The notes beneath the pieces are model-generated. The model searched no databases. It was not told the DNA's origin and saw nothing but the letters and a program-made list of their open reading frames with translations. DNA of 64,000 bases from Agarophyton chilense (taxonomy: Eukaryota; Rhodophyta; Florideophyceae; Gracilariales; Gracilariaceae), in contig JARGXX010000003.1 of the NCBI GenBank assembly GCA_030374765.1, forward strand, positions 62,001-126,000, written 5' to 3'. Positions 33,255 through 43,000 of the stretch are shown piece after piece. The translations under genes and the position numbers were made by a program. Every line of letters begins with the position of its first letter. Position 1 is the first letter of the stretch.

Positions 33255-33419
33255 AACTGGTCTCCCGACTTAGAAGTTTGAGTCGGGCACACTCAGTCAC
33301 GATTAATCGGAAAGAGGACTCACAAATTGAGATTGATCTCAGTTGCCCTCTTTGCGGAAGTTTCTTGGCCCCACTAGCCGATCGGGTTTAAATACTCACG
33401 TGTAACGGATTCTGATCTC

Positions 33420-35010
33420 ATGTCGTCCAAAGACCGTCCGAGGACGCGGAGTCAAACCGGTGCACCGGAACCCTCGCAACCATCCCGTATTCCGGTCCGT
33501 TCATGGTCTCATGCCGGTGGATCGACTGGTGTGCCAGGTGGAAGGACCTCGAGACCTCTTGTCTCTGATTCGACACCCCCAGCAAGTGGAGCAGGACCGG
33601 CGTCTGCCGCCGCCCAGATTCTCTCCCCTGCTAGGGATGTCACTCTCCATCCCAGCTTACCAGCTATGGAAGAGCAACTCCGCTCTATGCGGGAAGCTCA
33701 AGTCATCCTTGCAGAGAAGTTCGATTCCCTTCGCAAGAAGGTAAATGACACTACTACGCAGGATTTTTCTGAGGAACTCCGTGTCCTCCGTGCGGATGTG
33801 AACTCGATTCCGGAGTCCCTTGGTGGACCCTCGGCCTTTGTCAAGGACGTCGCGGACAAGTTCTCGCGCGTCCGAAGCCGTCTCGAGACGTTGGAACAAA
33901 TCCTGATGTCGGGGAATGATCCGGCCGAGCCGGTTGCAGTATCCCACAAGAAAAGAAAGGAAGAGAACTGCCAGGCTCGAAAGAAGCGAAGGAACACGGA
34001 TCCCGATCCGTCGGAATCCTCATCCTCGGAGTCCGACTCTTCCGATTCATCGGTGGAAGTAGCTCGCCGTGAGCGTTCCTCGCGCTCTAAGCGGTCAACA
34101 GCCACCCATGGTGTGATCCGCGCCCGCACGAAGGGAAGGAAGCAAACAGGTTTGAAGGAGCTGAAATCGACCAATTCGCTCTTTAAGAAGCTCTTATCAT
34201 ACCGGTACTACCGTTTGGAGGACTCCTCTTTGGATCGTACACCCCGTGGTACGGGAAGAGTGAAGGACTGCACTAAGTGAATGCAGCTCTCACTTCGCAA
34301 CCAGTTGTTTACTGGGGAAGACCCAATATTAGTGTTGGATTTCTTGGCACGCTTTGTCGCGGAAGCTGACATCCTTGGAATGAACGAGGGACAGGCCTAC
34401 ACTGCCTTACCGTAGTTCTTACGTGGGCTTGCAAAAGACCAGTATCACTCTGTCAGAGGTACATCACGCGCGTCAGAAGGAGGGGTAACCTGCTGGCCCG
34501 AAGCAGTTCAGTACCTCCTGAGGTCGTATGCTACTAACTCCGCCATTCAGCAGGCGATACGGGCCCTGCGGGACACACGCCAACGTCCAGGCGAGTCTGA
34601 AACCGATTATTCGTCGCGCCTTAACAACAAGGCCTTCCACCGCTGTGGCAATGTTTACCCCGCTGAAGAGCGTTGTACCATGTTCGTCGATGGTTTGGAC
34701 CCGGCGATCCGGACTCTTGTTGCTCGACGTCGAGAAGATAGACCTAAAGCCACGTATTTGGAACTAGTGCAGTTTGCTCGTGCAGAAGGTGAAGCCCTGC
34801 GCGCACGCACTCCTGGATCCAGGGTTAGGTCCGCAAAAGCGTTGATGTTACAACCGGGTACCCCGTCAGCTTCGATGATCGACGAACAGGCCTCTCGAAG
34901 GGATTATGATAACGGGCAGCTAGCCCATAGCGACGTTCATTCCATCCCGACAACGGATTTACCCTCAACCTTGGACGAATCACAATACGTGATTGAGGAA
35001 GACACGCTAC
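33420..35010 (+). pseudogene. Gypsy gag, N-terminal and capsid part
   Basis: The frame opens at ATG 33420 with a Ser/Pro-rich start, a coiled coil (about residues 80-165), a KKRKEE-type basic patch and a Ser/Asp-rich run, then the capsid-like region (LDFLARFVAEADILGM, RQRPGESETDYSSRL, FVDGLDPAIRTLV). In-frame stops occur at 34278-34280 (TGA) and 34413-34415 (TAG) with no frameshift. The frame runs into the DNA transposon at about 35010 and resumes at 39525 in the same phase if one TAC is counted as target duplication. Confidence 0.8.
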
Positions 35011-35262
35011 GTCTGTGTTCTCGGAATGCTAGATAAGTGTGCTAGATAGCTAGTTTTGTAAATAAAAAGCCAAAAAATCTAAGAATTCTGCAGATTGCGC
35101 TAGTTCGGCACCTGAAAAAAAAAATTTGGAAATAAGAACTCCATGAATCTTAGTGTTTTGACCATTTAATGCAGTTTAATCTGCATTTGCAGTTTACTGG
35201 TCACTTTTGACCGCTCTAGGAGGAGATCCATACCAAGGCAGTCGTCAGTACCTTCTACCTCC

Positions 35263-35709
35263 TTACTGGCCCTTTTGCTTACTAGGCTCCAGCGTTCCAC
35301 CGGGAGGGTATTTGAGGTTGAAGAAGTCCACCACCGCATTCTCAACCTCGTCCACCTCCCCACTGCTCAAGTTCCTCACACCCGGCTGCCCCACCACACA
35401 CACATTCCCACCCTTCTTCTCCATATCCTTACCAACCCTCCTCTTCTTCAGCCGAATCTCTCCAACTTCTCCCCCTTTCCATTCCTCTCTCCCCTTCTTC
35501 ATCCCACCCGGCTCCCCGCGTCTCCCTGGCATCACCGGCGACCCTTTCGCTCTCCCCCTCTCCTCTCCCACCTCCTTCAACACCTTCCGCGCACCCCAAA
35601 TCTCCCCTACCCCTTCCATGTGCACTTCCAACACCTTCACACGCCTCTTCAGTTTCTCATTCGCCCTCCACAGCTTCCCCATCTCCAGCCCCATCGAGTC
35701 GCAGCACAC
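35263..35709 (-). CDS. Charged small ORF of the DNA transposon
   Basis: 148 codons on the transposase strand, downstream of it beyond the repeat array. I do not recognise it. It starts MCCDSMGLEMGKLWRANEKL and continues as a Lys/Glu/Gly/Arg-rich, partly coiled-coil protein with the tail DEVENAVVDFFNLKYPPGG. It might be a second transposition protein, as CACTA elements often carry one, or an exon of a larger gene. The opposite strand is open as well, with Pro/Ser-rich bias, which lowers trust. Confidence 0.35.
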   Translation of the reverse strand: MCCDSMGLEMGKLWRANEKLKRRVKVLEVHMEGVGEIWGARKVLKEVGEERGRAKGSPVMPGRRGEPGGMKKGREEWKGGEVGEIRLKKRRVGKDMEKKGGNVCVVGQPGVRNLSSGEVDEVENAVVDFFNLKYPPGGTLEPSKQKGQ

Positions 35710-36710
35710 CCCTGGCGGCCCACAAATGGCCCGAATGGTGTCCCTACAACATGTTGGTGAATTGTCAGCCGACAGGGGTGTGCTGCGACTTCATCGGTGG
35801 ACCGATGAAGTCTCAGGGCACCCCTGTCGGCCGAGAAATACGCCATAACATCACGTATGATGCGTTTCTGAGATGTTGGTCGACTGTCGGCCGACAGAGG
35901 TGCGCTCCGACTTCATCGGGGGTCCCGATGAAGTCCCTGCGCACCTCTGTCGGCCGACAGAATGCACTGTGTACACCTGGGCGTCCTAAAAACTACAAAA
36001 TTATATGTATTATGTCGGCCGACAGAGGTGCGCGGGGACATCATCGGGACCCCTGATGAAGTCAGAGCGCACCTCTGTCGGCCGACAGTCGACCAACATC
36101 TCAGAAACGCATCATGCGTGATGTTATGGCGTATTTGTCGGCCGACAGGGGTGCCCTGCGACTTCATCGGTCCACCGATGAAGTCGCAGCACACCCCTGT
36201 CCGTCGACATAATACATATAATTTTGGAACGCCCAAGTGTACACGGTGCACTCAGACGGCCGACAGAGGTGCGCTCCGACTTCATCGGGGGTCCCAATGA
36301 AGTCCCCGCGCACCTCTGTCGGCCGACAGAATGCACCGTGTACACCTGGGCGTCCTAAAAATTACAGAATTATATGTATTATGTCGGCCGACAGAGGTGC
36401 CCTGCGACTTCATCGGTCCACCGATGAAGTCGCAGCACACCCCTGTCGGTCGACATAACACACATAATTTTGGAACGCCCAGGTGTACACGGTGCACTCT
36501 GACGGCCGACAGAGGTGCGCTCTGACTTTATCGGGGATCTCGATGAAGTTTCCGCGCACCTCTGTCGGCCGACATAATACATATAGTTTTGTAATTTTTA
36601 GGACGCCCAGGTGTACACGGTGCATTCTGTCGGCCGACAGAGGTGCGCGGGGACTTCATCGGGACCCCCGATGAAGTCGGAGCGCTCCGCTGTCGGCCGT
36701 CAGAGTACTA
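35700..36710. repeat. Array of alternating palindromes in the DNA transposon
   Basis: About 1 kb of units of roughly 75 bp, each a near-perfect hairpin: GTCGGCCGACAGAGGTGCG, then a GACTTCATCGG arm, its complement CCGATGAAGTC, and CGCACCTCTGTCGGCCGAC. The 12-bp palindrome TGTCGGCCGACA occurs at least nine times. The spacers (GAATGCACCGTGTACACC and onward to ATATGTATTAT) also alternate in orientation, so the array is palindromic at two scales. It lies subterminally, where related transposons have transposase-binding repeats. Confidence 0.9.
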
Positions 36711-36721
36711 AAGCACATGTT

Positions 36722-36746
36722 TGTGTGTGTGTGTGTGTGTGTGTGT
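36722..36746 (+). repeat. GT dinucleotide microsatellite
   Basis: About twelve GT units between the palindrome array and the 115-bp tandem repeats. Confidence 0.9.
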
Positions 36747-36749
36747 CGC

Positions 36750-37045
36750 AGCGTGAGATACGAATGGGCCACTTGGCCGCGGAACAAGAGTGCCACGGCA
36801 TGGGATTGGTCAACGGCGACACACGTGTAACAGATGACCAATAGCGTGCCGTGGCACTAGGCTGGGCGGCGGAACAGAAGTGCCACGTCGCAGGATTCAA
36901 GGACGGAGACACGTGTACTCGCGCTCGCCAATGACGTGCCGTGGCACTCGTGCGGGCGGCGGAACCAAGAGTGCCACGGCACGTGATTGGAGGATGTCGA
37001 CACGTGTAGGAAAGTTGGCCAATGGCATGCCGTAGCACTCCCCGC
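36750..37045. repeat. Three tandem units of about 115 bp
   Basis: Each unit starts near AAGAGTGCCACGGCA, has an ACACGTGTA core and ends near GCCGTGGCAC(TC), so each is again a large inverted repeat (TGCCACGGCA ... TGCCGTGGCA). The units have diverged from one another. Confidence 0.8.
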
Positions 37046-37143
37046 AAGCAGAAGAATATTTGTGCAAGCGACATGTGTGCACTCGCGCGGTCAAGGTAGA
37101 TGTGTGCAGTGCAACACGAAAATAACGCTACAAATGCATGTTT

Positions 37144-39117
37144 TCACAGACAAGACCGTGGAAAGCACGGATCGGAGCCGTTTCGATGGGCGATGTAGTC
37201 GTCTAGGGTTGGGGTGAAGCCGCCGACGACGTATGCGGAATTGAAGAATGTGAGACGAATTTGGCGGAGAGTGGGGGAGTCCTGGTTGAGAGCTAGTGTT
37301 TCGATTGTGAGTGTGACGAAGGAGGGGAGTGCAAGGGTTCCAATCTGTGAGATGATGGCGATAGTGTCTGGGGAGAAGAGGTCTTGAAGGGAAGAGATGC
37401 TTGAGTGGGGGTTTGCTCGAAGGAATTTGTGAGCTGTGATGAGATCGGAAAAGGAGGTGTGATTGCCATCACTGACGAAACCTGGTTTGCGGGCTTGGAA
37501 GGGAGGAGGAGGGGCATGGGAGGATGAGGTGACGGAAGGATCAGGGGAGAGAGAAATCCAATTGTTGACGGCATCGGAGCGTTCGATGGCACGGATAGTT
37601 TCGTTGTGCGCGGTGGGTCTGTACTTGGAGGTTCGGGAGTATTGTGCTTTGAAGAGGGTATGGGCTTGTTCGAAGATGCCTGCATCGTTGAAGTGGAGAC
37701 CCCCGAAGCATCGAATGTCGTCTACGATGTGATCGAGAAGGTGGAATTTGAGGGTGCCAAGGTTGGAGGTATGGTATGGACCGAGAACATTGACAGCTCT
37801 GTACTTGATGGTATGGATTTGGGAGGCGAGTTTGGCAAGACGAGAAGTGGTCCATTTGGGGACGGAGTTGTAACACATGGAGGTGAGGAGGAGGTCTGTG
37901 TACTTGGAGAAGACGGTTGTAATGGGAGCGGAATTGGCTTTGTCACAGCAGCGGTCGAAGAAGGCGCCGATGAAGGGGAAGACCATGTCGAGGGCGCGGT
38001 AGTCTCCTGCTTCTAGCATGCCGCGGACGCCGTCAGTTGTGAAGAAGCCGTTGAGGGACTGCCCGCTTTCGGAAGTAGAGAAGTCGATGTGGAGGCCGGT
38101 AGCTGGGGAATGATTTTCGATGGCGGTGAGGATGAAGTTGGAGTGCTTGAGGATGGAGGTGCGGACGGAGTGGAAGGAACGGCGGGAGGTTGTGGAGCTG
38201 ATGGTGGTGAAGAGTTGTTCTGATCTGAGACGTTCGATGGCGGCGAGCTTGATGAGTTTGGAAACGCCGAGGTGGAAGTTGTGGAGGGGTTCGAAGGGGA
38301 AGATGTTGTATGGGGTGAGGAGGGGGGTGATGTTGAAAAGGGGGTAAGACTCGAAGAGGGAGGGGTATTTTGCGAGGGAGAGGGAGTGGAGTGCTTGGAG
38401 AGCTTGTTCCTTGAAGTTGCGCGAGACTCTTGGCTTGCGGGCGAGGAGAGCTGCTTCGGAGTCCTTGAGGAGGGAGAAGTGTTTGTTTCGGGCTGCAAGG
38501 GTGAGGGGAAGAGATCGAAGGGGATGGGCGTGAGAGTGTTGGTGGAGTTGTGAGCGAGGGACAGAGCATCTGTGGCAGGGGTGCTGGGGGAGGGTGCCGT
38601 GGGAGATGGCGAGAATATCCTTTGCCTCGGAAATGTCTGCGCAGTAGCTGGCGATGATGGGGTGGCATCGACTAAGAACGCCGTCTGTGTCGCGGAAGGG
38701 GAAACCGGGGAGGGCGGAAGAGAAGAGAGGTTGAAGGAGGGAGGAGATGGTCTGGTGTATGAGTTCCATTTTTGTTTGGCGGGGGATGGAGGAGGAATGA
38801 GTGATGATATCTGCATCTGGAGAAGAAGTGATTAGGGTGAAGGAGGTGGGAAGATAGCCGAGGAGTGTGAGATTGTCGGAGATGCATTTGCGGCGAAAGG
38901 AGTCGGAGAAGTTGAGAAGGGTGATGTGGAGGGGGTAGGAGGTGATGGAAGAAGATTTGAGAGAGGTAGAGGACTTGTGGGAGTAGATTTGGACGAGGCC
39001 GATGAAGGAGTCGATACCGGTGGAGTGAGGGAGATGCCAGACGATGTAATCTTTTGTGGACTGCATGATGGCGGTCTTGAGTGCGGGGACAACTTTTGAG
39101 CCGAGGGTGGCTGCCAT
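37144..39117 (-). CDS. Transposase, CACTA/Plavaka-like
   Basis: 657 codons from the first ATG. The coding frame clearly continues upstream without ATG to about 39320 (FDPHKRFSATLFQKDAIHVL in that stretch), ending at a CAG that could be an intron acceptor, so the first exon may be missing from this model. Visible blocks: DTDGVLSRCHPIIASYCADI with the first candidate acidic residues, HPCHRCSVPRSQLHQH zinc-like motif, FEPLHNFHLGVSKLIKLAA, and KFHLLDHIVDDIRCFGG then FEQAHTLFKAQYSRTSKY. The last two resemble the C-terminal core of Plavaka-type transposases of fungi and algae. No stops or shifts break it, so it may be active or recent. The exact superfamily is inferred. Confidence 0.65.
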   Translation of the reverse strand: MAATLGSKVVPALKTAIMQSTKDYIVWHLPHSTGIDSFIGLVQIYSHKSSTSLKSSSITSYPLHITLLNFSDSFRRKCISDNLTLLGYLPTSFTLITSSPDADIITHSSSIPRQTKMELIHQTISSLLQPLFSSALPGFPFRDTDGVLSRCHPIIASYCADISEAKDILAISHGTLPQHPCHRCSVPRSQLHQHSHAHPLRSLPLTLAARNKHFSLLKDSEAALLARKPRVSRNFKEQALQALHSLSLAKYPSLFESYPLFNITPLLTPYNIFPFEPLHNFHLGVSKLIKLAAIERLRSEQLFTTISSTTSRRSFHSVRTSILKHSNFILTAIENHSPATGLHIDFSTSESGQSLNGFFTTDGVRGMLEAGDYRALDMVFPFIGAFFDRCCDKANSAPITTVFSKYTDLLLTSMCYNSVPKWTTSRLAKLASQIHTIKYRAVNVLGPYHTSNLGTLKFHLLDHIVDDIRCFGGLHFNDAGIFEQAHTLFKAQYSRTSKYRPTAHNETIRAIERSDAVNNWISLSPDPSVTSSSHAPPPPFQARKPGFVSDGNHTSFSDLITAHKFLRANPHSSISSLQDLFSPDTIAIISQIGTLALPSFVTLTIETLALNQDSPTLRQIRLTFFNSAYVVGGFTPTLDDYIAHRNGSDPCFPRSCL

Positions 39118-39524
39118 GGGGTGTGCGAAGGCGGGGGAGCCGGAGGCGGATGTTTGGGAGATGGGGTGGAAAAAGGTGTTCTTGAAGTGTGCGAGGGCGA
39201 CCTGTTGTTTGAGGACATGGATTGCGTCTTTCTGGAAGAGGGTTGCGGAGAAGCGTTTGTGGGGATCGAAGATGGTGGAGGGGGCGAAACCAATGCACCT
39301 AAACTGCGGCGACAGAAAGATTCACGCTAGTTTTACCTCCATCAAAACTAGAAAAACTGCAGATATGTGCTAGTTTTCCTTCGCATACAAACTAGCACTA
39401 ATGAACGAATGAAAATATTTTCGGAAATTAACACCTCCAAATTTGGATAAATTCACGGGTTTTTCGGTCATTTCAATTCGTCCTTTTTTGACCACTGATC
39501 TAGCATTCCGAGAACACTGACGTA

Positions 39525-39998
39525 CTCTATGCGGATAATGGTCGCGTCCGTGTGCCACGCGTCCCACACGAGAGTGGTAATGTCCGCTTTTCGCGTCCTG
39601 GTTGGAGAGATATCCGCCCCGGGGTGAAGTTCGCCGAGCCTCGCCATCCAACACCGGCTTCGGGTCTGATTTGTCATCTCTGCTACAAACCAGGCCATAC
39701 TTCTCCACAATGTGTGTTGTCTTTCCTAGAATGGGACCAAGTCGTAGTCAATTACGAGGCCCTATCTTCGGAGGACAAAGCAGCTGTTCTGATTGCATCG
39801 TATATCCGTGCTAGAACGGATGTTCCACCTCACGTGTCGCTTCCCCGATCTCGGGTGGTATCTGCACCGGAATCCCGTGTCACCGACGTGGTCGGTCACC
39901 CCACCACTTCTGCGGTACCTTCTGGACCTGATGCCCCGGCGTTGCCTGCTCAACGTCCTGAGCAGCCGGCTCCGGCGGAGCAGGCCCAGAAAAACTAA
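39525..39998 (+). pseudogene. Gypsy gag, nucleocapsid part
   Basis: After the DNA transposon the gag frame resumes and holds CHLCYKPGHTSPQC, a complete CCHC zinc knuckle, then a Pro/Ala-rich tail ending at TAA 39996. The stop follows CAG AAA AAC, and the -1 frame is open through it into pol, as expected for a -1 gag-pol shift. Confidence 0.8.
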
Positions 39999-40000
39999 TT

Positions 40001-43000
40001 GTGGGAGTCTCCTCTCAAGTAGGGGCGCCCTCAGAGTCGAGGTCGACGGCGCCCGAGGCGTCCAAGCCTCGCTCCCCGGTCAAAAACCTTTCGAGGAAAG
40101 AGGCCGTCAATGACGTGAACTCGGAACACTTTAGTGTTCTGCGTCGTCCGTGGAAACGTGTTTCCCATAACCGGTTCACGGGTAGAGTTCTGGTGATGGC
40201 CAAGAGAAACTACAAGGTCTATGCTGACCTTGGCCTTTCACCCCAGTTTATGGTGCGACACCTTACCGTCTTAGACACCGGTGCCGGTCCGAACTTTGTC
40301 GTGGGGGAAGTGTTACCGCCTGCATTGCAGTCTAGGATCCGCCGCGACTACGTCCCGGAGGTCGCTGACGCGAACAACAAACCGTTGGATACGGTGGGGT
40401 TCATAGAACTGGTAGTCCGCGTTGGCGTTCGCGTGGTGAAACTCAACTTCTTCGTATGTTGGAAACTAGCCGCCCCAGTCATCTTGGGTTGCGACTTTTG
40501 CGACCGCTTCGTCGAAGCGATCTTCCCCCGCCAACGGCGTGTCGAGATGGAGTATGGATCGTCCACTCCGATCGTTCGTCGTCCGCTTAGGCGTGCCTCG
40601 AAAAAGCATGTCCCGCTACAGGCAGCACAGGAACCTGGACCGGATAACCGTGAATCTAATGAGCCAAACCAACCGTTTCACGTGCTAATCGCCAATCTAG
40701 GGACTGTACCCCAGTATCTGGTGAAGAACCATGTGATAGGGTCCGTCATGCCGCACCCCATCGCTATGGTGCCTACAGAGCTGATCGCAGCTGACGTTCT
40801 CGGACTTGTTCACTCTAAGGAGGGGGACAGCCCGGAACCCGCTTCATCGCCGGTACTCGGGGTTCAACCTGTAACATCAGGAACGCAGCTCGTTTCAACG
40901 AGTGGTGACCGCCCCGATCCAGTCCAAGAACTCGAGCACCTGGATCCCACCCATGTCCCGGAGTCATAACGCCATCGATTTCGAGAACTTTTAAGGGACT
41001 TCACCACTATGTGGGACGGCTCTCTTGGTGATATTGCCAATACGGAACACCGGATTGATTTGCTACCGGACACCCGACCTATCTCTCAGCACCCATACCG
41101 TGCCGGACCCGCCGTACGCGCGGAGGAAAAGGTACAAGTGGATAAAATGCTTCGAGCAGGAGTCATTGAACCGGCTCAGTTGCCGTAGGCTTCTCCAGTA
41201 GTACTGGCTCCAAAGCAGGATGGTTCCTGGAGGTTTTGCGTCGACTACCGTCGGTTGAATGCCGTTACCGTCAAGGGCGTGAATCCAATCCCAAAAATGG
41301 ACGAGTACATTGACTCGCTGAAAACCGCCACCGTCTTTGCAACCCTGGACGCCAATTGGGGATACTGGCAAGTTCCGGTAAGGAAACAAGACCAGGATAA
41401 AACCGCTTTCGCGTGTCACTCCGGTCTCTACCGTTTCAAACGGATGCCTTTTGGTCTTACCAACGCCCCCGCTACTTTCCAGCGAGCCATCGACATCCTA
41501 TTGGCCCGCTTCAAATGGCGTACCTGCCTGGTCTACCTGGATGACATAATCGTCTTCTTAGATAATCTGGACAAACATCTCACTCATGTGAGGGATATAA
41601 TGACCGCGATTCGAGATGCGGGTGTCACTCTCAAGTTGAAGAGATGTGACTTCTTCACGGACACCGTGGAGTATCTCGGCCATGTTGTCCGTCCAGGACG
41701 TGTTCAAATCGAAGAGACTCGTGTTAAGTCACTCAAAGAGGCTTAAGAACCGCGGACGCCGACCGAGCTTCGTTCCTTTCTGGGACTCGCGAACGTCTAC
41801 CGACGATTCATCCCGCACTTTGAGGAAAAAGCTGCACCGTTAAACGCGCTTTTGCAAAAAGGCTAACCACCAAAACTGGACCCCTTAACCCCCGTTCAAA
41901 CGGAATCTTTCAAATCTCTTAAGGATTCTGTCGTCTCCGCCCCGATCCTCTCGTTTCCCAAGCCTGGAATGCCCTTCACCGTAGATACGGACGCCAGCGA
42001 CTACCAAGTAGGTTGTGCACTGTTTCAAACTACACCAAATGGGGAACGACGCCCCGTAGGGTACTGTTCCCGATCGCTAAACGTGCTGGAGAAAAATTAC
42101 TCCGTCTCGAAGAAGGAATGCCTTGCAGTAGTGTGGGCCTATCTCATGGGTAATCATTTCACCGTTTTTACGGACCACGCATCACTTCGATGGCCACTCT
42201 CCATCTCGGAGCCTTCAGACCGCTTGATGCGTTGGCGTCTCCGTCTAGCGGAATTTGACTTTGACGTGCAGTACCGAAAAGGATCGTGCAACACCCAAGC
42301 CGATGCTCTCTCCCGCCTGGTCATTACTGGCGACGCACTACCCGTCAAAGACGATGAAATACCCGGCTTTGAAGTGAATGGCGACGACGCTATCATCGAG
42401 GACGAGAAACGAGACACGGACTCTTCAGATTCCGGTTTCGAATTGGACGACTTTCTTCTCTCGGAAGATTCCGAGAAACCCTTCCCAGGGAACTTCGTGC
42501 CTATTACTCCAGAGGAGATGATACGGGAGCAATTCTCTGTCCCGTTCTGCGCGAAGGTCCGCGCTCAACTCAATGGAGGAGGTGCTCTCCCCTTTCAGGT
42601 GAATGACGCCTGATACCTTGTACGGACCGTCGGATCGCACATGCAAATGGTAGTACCACACAACCTCCAGTCGAGAGTCTTGCGGTTGTCGCACTACTTC
42701 AAACTGAGTGGCCACGTCGGGGAACGGAAACTTTACCTCACCCTACGCCGTAACTTCTACTGGCCTGCCATGGCAGTGGACTGCTACGCAATGGTGTGTT
42801 TTTGTACCGATTTCGCTCGGAACCCTGTCAAACTCCGCCGTCATGCGACGAAGTTGAGGCTGTTTCCAGCTCGCGCTCCATTGGAGTTTATGGCCATCGA
42901 TATACTCGGTCCCTTCCTTACCACTAAGCGGAATTACAAGTTCTTACTCTTAATTACGGATCGCTTCTCAAAGCTGGTCCGGACCGTACCGTTACGGAAG

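Larger units (their letters stand above)
35008..39524 (-). mobile_element. DNA transposon with inverted ends, inserted in gypsy gag
   Basis: The ends are inverted copies of TACGTC-N-GTGTTCTCGG continuing AATGCTAGAT (35008-35033 and 39499-39524). A TAC on each side would be a 3-bp target duplication, and removing the element with one TAC restores the gag frame. Inside, on the minus strand: a transposase gene (37144-39117), tandem and palindromic repeat arrays (35700-37045), and a charged small ORF (35263-35709). Short target duplication, subterminal repeats and the transposase type suggest the CACTA/Plavaka group. The termini do not begin with CACT, so the group is inferred. Confidence 0.78.

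Noticed and set aside
35207-35848. 213-codon plus ORF
   Set aside because: Pro/Ser/Phe-rich shadow of the charged minus-strand ORF and the palindrome array.
35700-36710. CRISPR-like array
   Set aside because: Regular repeats with spacers, but the spacers are repeated and inverted, the units are palindromes of about 75 bp, no cas genes exist, and the host is a eukaryote.
37293-39298. Several Pro/Ser-rich ORFs on both strands over the transposase
   Set aside because: They are shadow frames of the GC-skewed transposase gene.
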